Counted from the stretch's first letter, positions 23,573 through 35,123 are shown. The stretch: DNA of 64,000 nucleotides from Homarus americanus (GCF_018991925.1 NW_024725520.1:665001-729000), one strand, 5' to 3'. Notes: a model not told the origin generated them from the sequence alone. Numbers and translations: made by a program.

Positions 23573-23923
23573 CAGGGGGGTAGTGATGGAGAGGACGCGG
23601 AGTAAAGTGGGGGCGTGGGAGAGGATTCGGGTGAGAGGCAGGGAGAGGAGGCGGGTAAGAGGAACACACTAAGGAAATGAGCTGTCCTGGGCACCCATTA
23701 TTTCCACCTCCTCCCTCCTCCTTGCCTCCCTCTCTTCTTCCCTCCTCCCTCCTTGCCTCCTCTCTTCTTCCCTCCTCCTCCTTGCCTCCCTCTCTTCTTC
23801 TCCTCCCTCCTTTCCTCTCTTCTTCCTCCCTCCCTCCTCCTCCCTCCTCTCTTCTTCCCTCCCTCCTCCTTGCCTCCCTCTCTTCTTCCCCTCCCTCCCT
23901 ACGTTCTTCTATTTATTTTTTTC

Positions 23924-23994
<71 letters not shown>

Positions 23995-24007
23995 TCTCTC
24001 TTCTCTC
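23573..24007. repeat. Pyrimidine minisatellite and (CT)n tract
   Basis: After a short G-rich spacer, 23693-23910 repeats a unit of about 30 bp with core CTCCTTGCCTCCCTCTCTTC. 23934-24007 is mostly a pure CT run. Confidence 0.92.
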
Positions 24008-24212
24008 AGACACAGGTGTGAGGGCCATAAGACTCTACCTTTGTTTTCTTATTTAATTAATTACATACTGTTAGCACCAAGTGTGTTAGTGCCTTCGAGG
24101 TGATCTTAAGATGATGTCTGTCTGTCTAGATGTCTGTTAGTGTCTGTCTGTCTGGTTGTTGTAAGTGTTGTTGTTTGATGTTTGTAAGTGTGTGTTATGT
24201 TTTCAGGTTAGT
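24008..24212. other. Spacer
   Basis: Single-copy DNA with GTCTGT-rich words near 24115-24160. No gene recognised. Confidence 0.5.
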
Positions 24213-24384
<172 letters not shown>

Positions 24385-24424
24385 CAACATCATCATTTAT
24401 CCTTCATCTTCATTATCATCGTTA

Positions 24425-25221
24425 TTGTCTTCCTTTCCTCCTTCCAACTCCTTCCCTTCTTATTCCCCCTCCCTCTCCCTCCTTACCCTCTCTCCCTCCT
24501 TACCCTCCCTACCTCCTTACCCTCCTGCCCCCTCTCTCCCCTCCTTACCCTCCCTACCTCATTACCCTCTCTCCCCTCCCCTACCCTCCTCCCTCCCCTC
24601 CCCTCCCTCTCCCTCCCCTTACCCTCTACCTCTCTCCCTCCCTACCCTCTCCCCTCCCCTACCCTCTCTCCCTCCCTTACCCTCCCCTACCCTCTCCTCC
24701 CTACCCTCTCTCCCTCCTTACCCTCCCCTACCCTCTCTCCCTCCCTACCCTCTCTCCCTCCCTACCCTCTCTCCCTCCCCTCCCCCCACCTCTCTCCCTC
24801 TACCCTCTCTCTCCTCCTCCTCCTTCCCTCCCTACCCTCTCTCCCTCCCCCTCTCCCTCCCCTTACCCTCTCTCCCTCCTTACCCTCCCTACCCTCTCTC
24901 CCTCCCTACCCTCTCCCCTCCTTCCCTCCCTACTCTCTCCCCTCCCCTACCCCTCTCTCCCCTCCACCCCCTCCCTACCCTCTCTCCCTCCCTACCCTCT
25001 CTCCCTCCCTACCCTCTCTCCCTCCCTCCCCCACCCTCCCTACCCTCTCTCCCCGCCCTACCCTCTCCTCCTTACCCTCCCCCCTCTCTCCCTCCTTACC
25101 CCCTCTCTCCTCCTTACCCTCCCTACCCATTCCCTCCCTACCTCCTGCCTCCCCTACCTCCTACCCTCCCTACCTCCTTACCCCTCCCTACCCTCTCTCC
25201 CTCCCTACCCTCTCTCCCTGA
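24425..25221. repeat. C-rich pyrimidine minisatellite, about 800 bp
   Basis: Repeats of CTCCCTCCCTACCCTCTC with one A per unit and drifting length (14-22 bp). Pro/Ser/Leu frames over 270-363 codons are artefacts. Confidence 0.94.
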
Positions 25222-25317
25222 AAAATGGGCCTTAAATTAAATGTAACCGTCGTTAAGGCTCCCTGACACAGCTTCGTCAAGTATGAGTTAAGAGTTGAGT
25301 TAAACGTCTCCTGGCAC

Positions 25318-25662
25318 CGGTAGAGACTGTAGAAACCGGTAGAGAACTGTAGAAGCCGGTAGAGAACTGTAGAAACCGGTAAGAACTGTAGAAACCGGTA
25401 AAGAACTGTACAAGTCGGTAGAGAACTGTAGAAGCCAGTAGAGAACTGTAGAAACCGGTAAAGAACTGTAGAAACCGGTAGAGAACTGTAGAAACCGGTA
25501 AAGAACTGTACAAGCCGGTAGAGAACTGTAGAAACCGGTAAAGAACTGTACAAGCCGGTAGAGAACTGTAGAAACCGGTAAAGAACTGTACAAGCCGGTA
25601 GAGAACTGTAGAAACCGGTAAGAACTGTGCAAGCCGGTAAGAACTGTAGAAACCGGTACTGT
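25318..25662. repeat. 20-bp minisatellite
   Basis: About 17 copies of GTAGAAACCGGTAAAGAACT and its partner GTACAAGCCGGTAGAGAACT. In places the two types alternate as a 40-bp dimer (25500-25620). Confidence 0.96.
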
Positions 25663-25663
25663 A

Positions 25664-25976
25664 GCCTTATACACCGGTACTGTAACACTTTATACACCTG
25701 TACTGTAACACTTTTTACACCTTTACTGTAACACCTTATACACCTGTACTGTAACACCTTATACACCTGTACTGTAACACCTTATACACCTGTACTGTAA
25801 CACCTTATACACCTGTACTGTAACACCTTATACACCTGTACTGTAACACCTTATACACCTGTACTGTAACACTTTTATACACCTGTACTGTAACACCTTA
25901 TACACCTGTACTGTAACACCTTATACACCTGTACTGTAACACCTTATACACCTATACTGTAACTCCTTATACACCT
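25664..25976. repeat. 23-bp minisatellite
   Basis: About 13 copies of a 23-bp unit with core CTTATACACCTGTACTGTAA followed by CAC. It begins directly at the end of the 20-bp array. Confidence 0.96.
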
Positions 25977-26368
25977 GAACACGGAAATACCTGGCACTAA
26001 TTAAAAGTTTTAAGTGGATTATTAACTTTGCCACTTCCTCCTCCCCTCTCCTTCCCTCTTCCTCCTTCCTCTTCTCTCCATCCTTCTTTCCATCTCCTTT
26101 CCCTCTCATTTCCTCTCTTCACCTTTCCATCCCCTCTTCCTCCCACCTACCACCCCACACCTGACTCACCACCACACACCTAACAGGTACGCACCACCAC
26201 CACCACCACCACCACCAACTCGCCTTTAACATTACCTGGTGTTCTTACGGGATAATAAATAGCTCTTTGTGTAATAGAGTTATTAAGGTAAAATAACACA
26301 GGTTCGTGATTATACTAAGGTTGAAGTGGTTATCTTAGCTCCTCTGTTGGCCTGTGTTTGATGCTGCT
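25977..26368. other. Spacer with CT-rich and CCA runs
   Basis: CT-rich DNA at 26034-26130 and a CCA run at 26192-26218. The rest is single-copy with no gene recognised. Confidence 0.6.
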
Positions 26369-26705
26369 GTTGAGTATGATGTTTTATTCCCTTGAGTATG
26401 ATGTCTTAACCCCTTGAGTATGATGTCTTAATCCCTTGAGTATGATGTCTTAATACCTTGAGTATGATGTTTTAATCCCTTGAGTATGATGTCTTAATCC
26501 CTTGAGTATGATGTCTTAATCCCTTGAGTATGATGTTTTAATCCCTTGAGTATGATGTCTTAATACCTTGAGTATGATGTTTTAATCCCTTGAGTATGAT
26601 GTCTTAATCCCTTGAGTATGATGTCTTAATCCCTTGAGTATGATGTTTTAATCCCTTGAGTATGATGTCTTAACCTCTTCATTACGATAATTTAGCCTCT
26701 TGAGT
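26369..26705. repeat. 22-bp minisatellite with 110-bp higher-order period
   Basis: About 15 copies of a 22-bp unit with core CTTGAGTATGATGTCTTAAT followed by CC. The order of TTTTAAT, TCTTAATCC and TCTTAATACC variants repeats every five units, for example 26471 against 26581. Confidence 0.96.
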
Positions 26706-26706
26706 A

Positions 26707-26782
26707 ATTATTATTATTATAATTATTATTATTATTATTATTGTTATTATTATTATTATTATTATTATAATTATTATTATTA

Positions 26783-26834
<52 letters not shown>
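26707..26834. repeat. (ATT)n microsatellite
   Basis: ATT triplets with TAATTA, GTT and TTT breaks. It lies about 110 bp upstream of the first candidate exon. Confidence 0.96.
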
Positions 26835-26838
<4 letters not shown>

Positions 26839-26942
26839 AATACCTGATACTCCTGGTATAAGTAATAAAGTTTGGTTATACACGTTTAATAATATATTAT
26901 AGTGAGTATGATTATTTAAGGCTATCTTCTCACCTTGTACAG

Positions 26943-26994
26943 GTAAAGTGATGGTGCTGTCTATGGCCTCCACCCAGCAAGGCTTCTCGCTAAG
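26943..26994 (+). CDS. Candidate internal exon A of an unidentified gene
   Basis: This 52-nt segment follows an acceptor-like CTATCTTCTCACCTTGTACAG and ends at TAAG before GTACGT, a strong donor. One frame (two leading bases, 16 codons, two trailing bases) is open and reads VMVLSMASTQQGFSL, which looks like ordinary protein and not repeat. The other two frames hit stops at once. The trailing AG joins the first C of the next candidate exon to give a serine codon, so the phases agree. The intervening 60-bp intron contains a GT run. I do not recognise the family. The minus strand also has a protein-like frame here (26935-26989), but its phase does not fit with a partner. Confidence 0.4.
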
Positions 26995-27002
26995 GTACGT
27001 AC

Positions 27003-27008
<6 letters not shown>

Positions 27009-27038
<30 letters not shown>
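27009..27038. repeat. (GT)n microsatellite inside the candidate intron
   Basis: About 16 GT units lie between the two candidate exons, just before the acceptor-like CATTAGTGTACCTTCAG. Confidence 0.93.
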
Positions 27039-27054
27039 ATTAGTGTACCTTCAG

Positions 27055-27138
27055 CACACGAGGAAACAGCGTAGCCGACACTGTACTCGTCCACCTTCAC
27101 TTCCCCAATTGTAAAGTTAGGAACCCATATACTGCTGG
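27055..27138 (+). CDS. Candidate internal exon B of an unidentified gene
   Basis: The segment of 84 nt follows GTGTACCTTCAG and ends GCTGG before GTGAAC. In the phase set by candidate exon A (one leading base, 27 codons, two trailing bases) it is open and reads NSVADTVLVHLHFPNCKV in its centre, with a cysteine and a hydrophobic beta-strand-like pattern. The frame would stop at TGA just past the donor, so splicing is required. The minus strand has a rival exon here: a clean C-rich pyrimidine tract, CACCCAGCAG, and an open frame reading IWVPNFTIGEVKVDEYSVGY. Only the plus model keeps phase across both exons. No family recognised. Confidence 0.4.
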
Positions 27139-27420
27139 GTGAACTAGGGGGTGGGGGGGGGAGGGACTGCATACACTAACTGTAGGCTGTAATTATAGGT
27201 ATACAGTATATAAAGGTATTAATTAAATGTACCAATGATAGATAGGCATTATAGATTATAATTACAGGTAAATAAAGGTAGTAATTATCGAGAAAAGGTA
27301 TGTGTGTGTGTTTGTCGTTCATTGAGTATATAACGTAACTCAACCTGAGGTCCATTCATACATTATAGATGAAGCCAATAATTCCTTACAAAGTATAGAT
27401 TATAGATTATCCGTAGACAC
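27139..27420. other. Single-copy spacer
   Basis: AT-rich DNA with weak repeats of TAGATTATAATTACAGGTAAA (27180-27290). No further exon could be supported. Confidence 0.5.
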
Positions 27421-27950
27421 AGGTGAGTGAGTCAGGGGAGTGATGGAGGGTGAGTGAGGGAGCGAGGGAGGGTGAGTAAGTGAGTGAGTGATGTGTGTGA
27501 GTCAGGGGAGTGAGTGAGTGAGTGAGGTGTGTGAGTCAGGGGAGTGAGTGAGTGAGTGAGTGAGTGAGTGAGTGAGGTGTGTGAGTCAGGGGAGTGAGTG
27601 AGTGAGTGAGGTGTGTGAGTCAGGGGGAGGAGGGTGGTGGTGGTGGTGTGTGTGGTCAGGGGTGAGTGAGTGAGTGAGGTGTGTGAGTCAGGGGGGTGAT
27701 GAGTGAGGTGTGTGAGTCAGGGGTGAGTGAGTGGTGGGTGAGTGAGGTCAGGGGGAGTGAGGGAGGTGAGTGAGGTGGGGAGAGTGAGTGAGGTGAGTGA
27801 GTAGTGTGTGTGTGGATAAGGTGGTGGGTGAGGTGTGTGTGAGTCAGGGGAGTGAGTGAGTGAGTGAGTGAGTGAGTGAGTGAGGTGTGTGAGTCAGGGG
27901 AGTGAGTGAGTGAGTGAGGTGTGTGAGTCAGGGGAGTGAGTGAGGGGTAC
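27421..27950. repeat. GTGAGTCAGGGGAGTGAGTGAG minisatellite
   Basis: Blocks of GTGAGTCAGGGGAGTGAG are joined by variable numbers of GTGA tetramers and GTGTGTGA. TGAGTCA (reverse complement of TGACTCA) appears about ten times. Confidence 0.93.
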
Positions 27951-28075
27951 AGTGAGGCCAGATTATCAATACTCAATACGTCGCTGGTAATTAGCACAAG
28001 ACTCAGGTAATAATCAATGGTGTTAGTATTCCTATAAAGGTTTGATTACTGTGGCCTTTATTTGTGTTATTATGG
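27951..28075. other. Short spacer
   Basis: Single-copy DNA; no feature seen. Confidence 0.5.
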
Positions 28076-29396
28076 CGTGATGTAGCTGTAACGTGATGGT
28101 TAATGTAGCTGTAACGTGATGGTTAATGTAGCTGTAACGTGATGGTTAATGTAGCTGTAACGTGATGGTTAATGTAGCTGTAACGTGATGGTTAATGTAG
28201 CTGTAACGTGGTAGTTGTCTTAACTGTAACGTGATGGTTAACGTAGCTGTAACGTGATGGTTAATGTAGCTGTAACGTGATGATTAATGTAGCTGTAACG
28301 TGATGGTTAATGTGGCTGTAACGTGATGGTTAATGTAGCTGTAACGTGATGGTTAATGTAGCTGTAACGTGATGGTTAATGTAGCTGTAACGTGATGGTT
28401 AATGTAGCTGTAACGTGATGGTTAATGTAGCTGTAACGTGGTGGTTAATGTAGCTGTAACGTGGTGGTTAATGTAGCTGTAACGTGGTGGTTAATGTAGC
28501 TGTAACGTGGTGGTTAATGTAGCTGTAACGTGGTGGTTAATGTAGCTGTAACGTGGTGGTTAATGTAGCTGTAACGTGGTGGTTAATGTAGCTGTAACGT
28601 GGTGGTTAATGTAGCTGTAACGTGGTGGTTAATGTAGCTGTAACGTGATGGTTAATGTAGCTGTAACGTGATGGTTAATGTAGCTGCGTGATGGTTAATG
28701 GCACAGCAACGTGATGGTTAATATGGCTGTGTGTGATGGTTAACGTAGCTGTAACGTGGTGGTTAATGTAGCTGTAAACGTGATGGTTAATGTAGCTGTA
28801 ACGTGATAGTTAATGTAGCTGTAACGTGATGGTTAATGTAACTGTAACGTGATGGTTAATGGCTGCTTAATGATGGTTAACGTAGCTGTAACGTGATGGT
28901 TAATGTAGCTGTAACGTGATGGTTAATGTGGCTGTAACGTGGTGGTTAATGTAGCTGTAACGTGATGGTTAATGTAGCAGCTGTAACGTGGTGGATAATG
29001 TAGCTGTAACGTGATAGTTAATGTAGCTGTAACTTGTGTGAGCGGATTTAATGCTGGCTGTAACGTGATGGTTAATGTAGCTGTAACGTGATGGTTAATG
29101 TAGCTGTAACGTGATGGTTAATGTAGCTGTAACGTGATGGTTAATGTAGCTGTAACGTGATGGTTAATGTAGCTGTAACGTGAGGGTTAATGTAGCTGTA
29201 ACGTGAGGGTTAATGTAGCTGTAACGTGATGGTTAATGTAGCTGTAACGTGATGGTTAATGTAGCTGTAACGTGATGGTTAATGTAGCTGTAACGTGATG
29301 GTTAACGTAGCTGTAACGTGATGGTTAATGTAGCTGTAACGTGATGGTTAACGTAGCTGTAACGTGATGGTTAATGTAGCTGTAACGTGATGGTTA
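28076..29396. repeat. 23-bp minisatellite, about 57 copies
   Basis: The unit has core TGTAGCTGTAACGTGATGGT followed by TAA with an exact 23-bp period. A run of about nine consecutive units between 28434 and 28630 carries GTGGTGG in place of GTGATGG, showing local homogenisation. Rarer irregular units occur at 28685-28740, 28860-28880 and 29030-29060. Confidence 0.97.
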
Positions 29397-29447
29397 GTTA
29401 AGAGGAATATTCACGTCAAATATTAATATAGAAGCAAAAGTAATAGT

Positions 29448-29507
<60 letters not shown>

Positions 29508-29687
29508 AAAGTACAAAGTTTACCTCATCAAACCACAAAGTTTTCCCCCACAAATTCTTTAAATCGTCTTCATATTTTTTTTTTTATGTCTTAGGTACGT
29601 TGTTTACCCTGGGTCCATCCTGCTTCGCTTTATTCGTTTTACTTTTGTTTTTTAATTTACATGTTTTTATAATTTGGGTACGTTAAA
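29397..29687. other. Spacer with (CT)n run
   Basis: A pure CT run at 29452-29504, then T-rich single-copy DNA. No gene recognised. Confidence 0.6.
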
Positions 29688-30140
29688 CACCCACACACCA
29701 CACCATACGCCATAACACACCCATACACGCCATAACACACCCTTACGCCGCCTTGCACCCATACACGCCATAACACACCCCCATACACGCCATAATACAC
29801 ACCCCATACACGCCATAACACACCCCATACACGCCTATTACACCCATACATATCATACCCCATACACGCCATACCCCATACACGCCATAACACACCCATA
29901 CACGCCATAACACACCCCATACACGCCATAACACACCCCATACGCCATAACACACCCATACACGCCATAACACACCCCATACACGCCATAATACACCCCC
30001 TTACACGCCATAACACACCATACACGCCATAACCGCCACACTACACCCACCACTCACCCAACACATCCCCATCACACCCTCACCACACCCTCACCACACC
30101 CACACCACACCCACACCACACCCACACCACGCCCACACGC
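29688..30140. repeat. 20-bp minisatellite and CCACACC repeats
   Basis: About 16 copies of CACCCCATACACGCCATAAC (19-22 bp) to about 30040, followed by CACACCCACACCAC repeats. The minus-strand Val/Trp/Cys frames are artefacts. Confidence 0.94.
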
Positions 30141-30239
30141 CCCTCTTAAGAAGTAATAAAAAGTTTTCCCCACAAACTCTGGCTACAGTTCGGGCCCGGT
30201 GACTCAGTAGTGGTGGTGGGTACAACCTGACTGACCTAG

Positions 30240-30289
<50 letters not shown>

Positions 30290-30590
30290 GCTAAGGTATA
30301 ATTAATCTTAGTACTGTATGGGGTTAGGTTAGGTTAAATATACACACACCCGTTAACACCATATTAAACACTACATTTCACTTTTATATAATACCCAGAG
30401 TGTATGTTAAGTATCCTACACCTACACTCAAAACCCGCCCACATCACGCCCGCATCACGCCCATACCCCACCCACATCCATACCCCGTCCACATCATGCC
30501 CACATCACGCCCACACCCCGTCCATCATACCACATTAGGGTGACAATATTCTACGGTCAATTCAACCCATATTTCATTTAGTTTTTCTCT

Positions 30591-30595
<5 letters not shown>
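30141..30595. other. Spacer with GA run, TTAGG trio and CACGCCCA repeats
   Basis: GA run at 30243-30288. GGTTAGGTTAGGTTA at 30322-30336 is a short telomere-like stretch. 30425-30530 repeats CCCACATCACGCCCACAT. No gene recognised. Confidence 0.65.

Positions 30596-30660
<65 letters not shown>
30596..30660. repeat. (GT)n microsatellite
   Basis: About 32 GT units. Confidence 0.97.
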
Positions 30661-30662
<2 letters not shown>

Positions 30663-31081
30663 GCCAAAAAAACACCTTTATCGCTGAATCATCAACCTTT
30701 ATGGCGATGTTTTTCTTTTTGTGTCGATATATTTTTTACGATATCTTTTGGCGATGTTTTTAGAGATGTTTTTTGGTGATATATATTGGCGATGTTTTTT
30801 GGTGATTGGTTATATATTTTGGCGAGGTTTTTGGTGTTATGTTTTGGCGCCATGAAGTGTTACAGAGAGAGAATGTAGAGAAATATGCCCCATTAAGCTG
30901 AGGCAATCCCTCATTGACCTATTTGGTTTCTCTAGCCTTCATACCTGTGCTAGTGACAGGGGAAGACAGACAGACAGACAGACAGACAGAGACAAACAGA
31001 CAAAATTAACATTAGCTCAACATTACTGTACGTGTGACAGATTGTTGTATGTGGCTTAACTCGATACAGAATATGTATAAT
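30661..31081. other. Spacer with decayed TTTTGGCGATGT repeat and CAGA run
   Basis: TTGGCGATGTTTTTTGGTGA-like words recur at 30-40 bp intervals from 30690 to 30850. A CAGA run lies at 30964-30992. No gene recognised. Confidence 0.6.
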
Positions 31082-31669
31082 CAGGGCCGGATTCAGGAGT
31101 GGGCAAAGTGGGCAGCTGCCCAGGGGCCTCCACAATCTGGGGGCCTCCACAGGTCAATATTTTATTTAATTGTTTATTCATTTGGATTATTTTTATTTTC
31201 ATTCTTTAAAATTCATGTTTATCTATTCCATCACATAAAACTATGTTCAGCAAGAAGCGTGATAGAAATTAGGCTAGCTACTTCTTGAAATTCATGAATA
31301 CCTGGTTTTCCTGTGAACCGTATATCAGGGCTGGTCGACTTGCAACCACATGAATGACTCCAGTCATGTCTCACTTTTGTGTGTGTGTGTGTGTGTGTGT
31401 GTTGGGAATTTGTACACTATCAATAAATATACAGTTAATTAAAAATTTCTCAATGTTCTAATTTCCTCAATATAACTGCATATGGCTTCAAAATTCTCCA
31501 AAGAAGTGTTCCAATTTCAAAATTTTCCCGGAGGCCTTACAGCGCCCCCCGGAACTCCCAGATGTTTAGGCTCGCTTCACTCGCCACCCCACCCTCTTGG
31601 GTAGTTATAATGAGGGGGCCTCCACAAAGAGGCTGCTCATGGGCCTCCACAGGTCTAAATCCGGCACTG
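31082..31669. mobile_element. Non-autonomous hAT-type DNA transposon, 588 bp
   Basis: The left end reads CAGGGCCGGATTCAG and the right end, reverse-complemented, reads CAGTGCCGGATTTAG, so 13 of 15 bases match. CAGGGCCGGATT is a classic hAT terminus. The flanks form an 8-bp target duplication with one difference: TGTATAAT (31074-31081) and TATATAAT (31670-31677). Internal GGGGCCTCCAC words occur near both ends, and a GT run sits at 31377-31402. No transposase frame is present, so the copy depended on an enzyme from elsewhere. Orientation is arbitrary. Confidence 0.85.
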
Positions 31670-31783
31670 TATATAATTATGTTGACAGCCAAATGTAATG
31701 TTTTCTTCTTAACTAATTATATTAAGTTGATCTTTAAGTGAAAGAAAATAGTTTGTTATTATTTAAAAAGCATACAAGTCTAA

Positions 31784-31818
<35 letters not shown>
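31670..31818. other. Spacer ending in CT run
   Basis: Single-copy AT-rich DNA, then CT repeats at 31789-31818. Confidence 0.6.
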
Positions 31819-31820
<2 letters not shown>

Positions 31821-31826
31821 GTGTTC

Positions 31827-32340
31827 CAGGGAGACATGAGGGAGGGGAGGCATAAGGGAGGGGAGGTGTGAGGGAGGGGAGGGGTGAGGGGAGATGTGAG
31901 GAGGGAGGTATAAGGGAGGGAGGTGTGGGGTGTGATGGAGGAAAGGTGTGATGAAGGGGGAGGTGTGAGGAGGGAGGTGAGAGAGGGTGAGGTGTGGGGA
32001 GAGAGGTGTGTGAGAGGGTGAGGTGTTAGGGAGAGAGATTGAGTGGGGAGGTGTGAGGTGGGGTGTTGGGGAGAGAGGTGAGGTGTGAGGTAGGAAGGTG
32101 TGTGAGGGGGTGAGGGAGGTGAGGTGTGAGGGAGAGGTGGTGTGAGGAGAAAGGTGGGGAGGTGTGAGGGAGGTGTGAGGGGAGAGATGGGGTGTGGGGA
32201 GAGGGTGGGGTGTGGGGGGGGGGGTGGGGGTGTGAGGGAGAGAGGTGTGAGGGAGAGAGGTGAGGTGTGAGAGAGGGAGGGGAGGTGTGAGGGAGAGAGG
32301 TGAGGTGTGAGAGAGAGAGGTGAGGGAGGGGAGGCTTGAT
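31827..32340. repeat. GTGAGGGAGAGAGGTGAG minisatellite
   Basis: About 500 bp of G, A and T built from GAGGTGTGAGGGAGAGAG units of varied length, including a G-rich run at 32213-32230. Confidence 0.92.
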
Positions 32341-32776
32341 GGCTCACGTGGAGCTGAGAGGATTAGTGTTGTATATATATAGAGATGTGGAAGCTATATC
32401 TATTTTTATATTTCTTCAATAAAGTAAATTAAAAAAAACTATATGAATTTTACTACAGCAAAATAAAATAATAAAATAAATCTAAATAATAACTCACATA
32501 TTTCGACCACATAAAATCACATAACACGTAATACCTGTTAAGTACCTATGTAATTAAAAGTGATAATTACCTTATTAATCACTAATTCGTGGCGGGCAAG
32601 AATTTTAACAGGTTAGTGTGAAGCAATAAAGCGTCACGCATCAGTACGCTTAAACAAAAAAGACAAAATATCTCATAATATTTATGCTGAGAGATAAGAG
32701 AAAGAGATGAGGAGGAAGTTCTCTTGGGAGATAATATACTTGTGTTTCATCCGCTTATTGTAGAGGATAAAACCTG

Positions 32777-32778
<2 letters not shown>
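32341..32778. other. Single-copy AT-rich stretch
   Basis: About 440 bp without tandem repeat. Contains AATAAA-type words (32419, 32626), but no supported transcript. Confidence 0.5.
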
Positions 32779-33525
<747 letters not shown>

Positions 33526-33562
33526 GTTGTCTCAACCATTTGCCCGTGTGTGTTCAGCTACC

Positions 33563-33628
<66 letters not shown>
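33563..33628. repeat. (CA)n microsatellite
   Basis: About 33 CA units. Confidence 0.97.
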
Positions 33629-33674
33629 AGTTAAATGTGTTTTAACTTAATAATATTTGAGAATCAGCTGTTAA

Positions 33675-34097
33675 ACCCCCACTCACTTATAACACTACCC
33701 CCCACTCGTCTAACTACCCCCTCGTCTAACATTACCCCCACTCACTTCTAACACTACCCCCACTCACGTCTAACACTACCCCCACCGCTCCTAACATTAC
33801 CCCACTCACCTAACACACTTCTTACTCACCTTACCATCTACTTCCACAACGCCTCACTTCTACAGCGCCCTCACTTCTAACAGCCCCACTCACTTCTAAA
33901 ACCACCCCCACTCACTTCTAACATTACCCCCCACTCACTTCTTACACTACACCACTCACCTTTTACACAACACCCACTCACTTCTACAACCCCACTCACT
34001 TCTAACACAACGCCCACTCACTTCTAACACAGCGCCCACTCACTTCTAACACAGCGCCCACTCACTTCTAACACAGCGCCCACTCACTCTAACACTG
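33675..34097. repeat. 20-22-bp minisatellite, CACTCACTTCTAACAC type
   Basis: Around 20 units of ACCCCCACTCACTTCTAACA with many small deletions. The last five copies (33990-34090) are the most regular and carry ACAGCGCC. Confidence 0.92.
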
Positions 34098-34224
34098 GTG
34101 CTGGGGCTCACGGGAATGTCTTCGTACACAACTTCCAACTTTTAATTTGAGTCAAGTTTGTGAGTCAGCTTAAGTTAGGGACGTGAGGAGAGTCGCTTCG
34201 TAATACTCCCATAACACCTTAAGA

Positions 34225-34227
<3 letters not shown>

Positions 34228-34280
<53 letters not shown>
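34228..34280. repeat. (GT)n microsatellite
   Basis: About 26 GT units. Confidence 0.97.
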
Positions 34281-34281
<1 letters not shown>

Positions 34282-34366
34282 CATAAATGATATAAGTAAA
34301 GATGAGATATTTATTGATTTTGTTGTTGATGTGGTCAGTGTGATATGTTTGTTTATCGGTGTTCTA

Positions 34367-34426
34367 ATTGGTTGATTGATCATGACGTAATGGTGACGTC
34401 ATAGCCTTTACTGTTACTTTCACGTG
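34367..34426. promoter_or_regulatory. Cluster of CCAAT, CRE and E-box motifs
   Basis: Inverted CCAAT (ATTGG) at 34367-34371, a CRE variant TGACGTAA at 34383-34390, a perfect CRE TGACGTCA at 34394-34401 and the E-box CACGTG at 34421-34426 fall within 60 bp of single-copy DNA. These are the binding words of NF-Y, CREB/ATF and bHLH factors. Another perfect TGACGTCA lies at 35066-35073. No TATA box or transcript is apparent. Confidence 0.35.
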
Positions 34427-34586
34427 GACTGGGACCCAAAACATCTTTAAATAGTTTTTTTTTAGTAAATATTTGTTGCGTTATGTGAGTCTTATAAGGG
34501 AGATGTATGATTATATGCCAAAAAGCTACAAGTTGAAGTATCTAGGTATTGATAGGTATAAATTAATACAAATATATGACTTTCGT

Positions 34587-34651
<65 letters not shown>

Positions 34652-34982
34652 CCACAGGTCATAAACAGGACAACAAACACCGCCAATAATGTCATCGCCT
34701 CTACAAAGTATTTCTCCTCTCACCTTTACATTTGGTCGACGTAAATGGCGAAGAATATTTCATGTGCCCGGAGAGTGGTGGGGGTGGTGGTGGTGGTGGT
34801 GAGTAGTAGGGGTGGAGGTAGGAGGGGGAGTGGATGGTAAGGTAGTTACAGTGGAGGGTAAGTTACAGTCTATGAAGAGTTACGGTCGACATATAACAGG
34901 AATTTTGGCTACAGATCAGAGAAAGAGATCATAATTTTTTGGTCAGGCTTTTTTAAGTTTATACCAAGTAGCGTTAATTTCC

Positions 34983-35015
<33 letters not shown>

Positions 35016-35123
35016 TAATAATAATAATAATAATAAATGGTTATCGATTCTGCATAAGGTGATAATGACGTCATAAGAGACTGTTTACCTGACGCTGATG
35101 GTAAGTAAAGCCAGGAGACCACC
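34427..35123. other. Spacer with CT, GGT and AAT runs
   Basis: CT run 34590-34648, short GGT run 34788-34802, AAT run 34987-35037. The rest is single-copy DNA with no gene recognised. Confidence 0.6.

Noticed and set aside
23396..23605. 69-codon frame with a signal-peptide-like MMVVAAVSLVLL segment
   Set aside because: It continues straight into a GCTGTGTTGGT repeat giving Cys/Val runs, and has no splice or promoter support.
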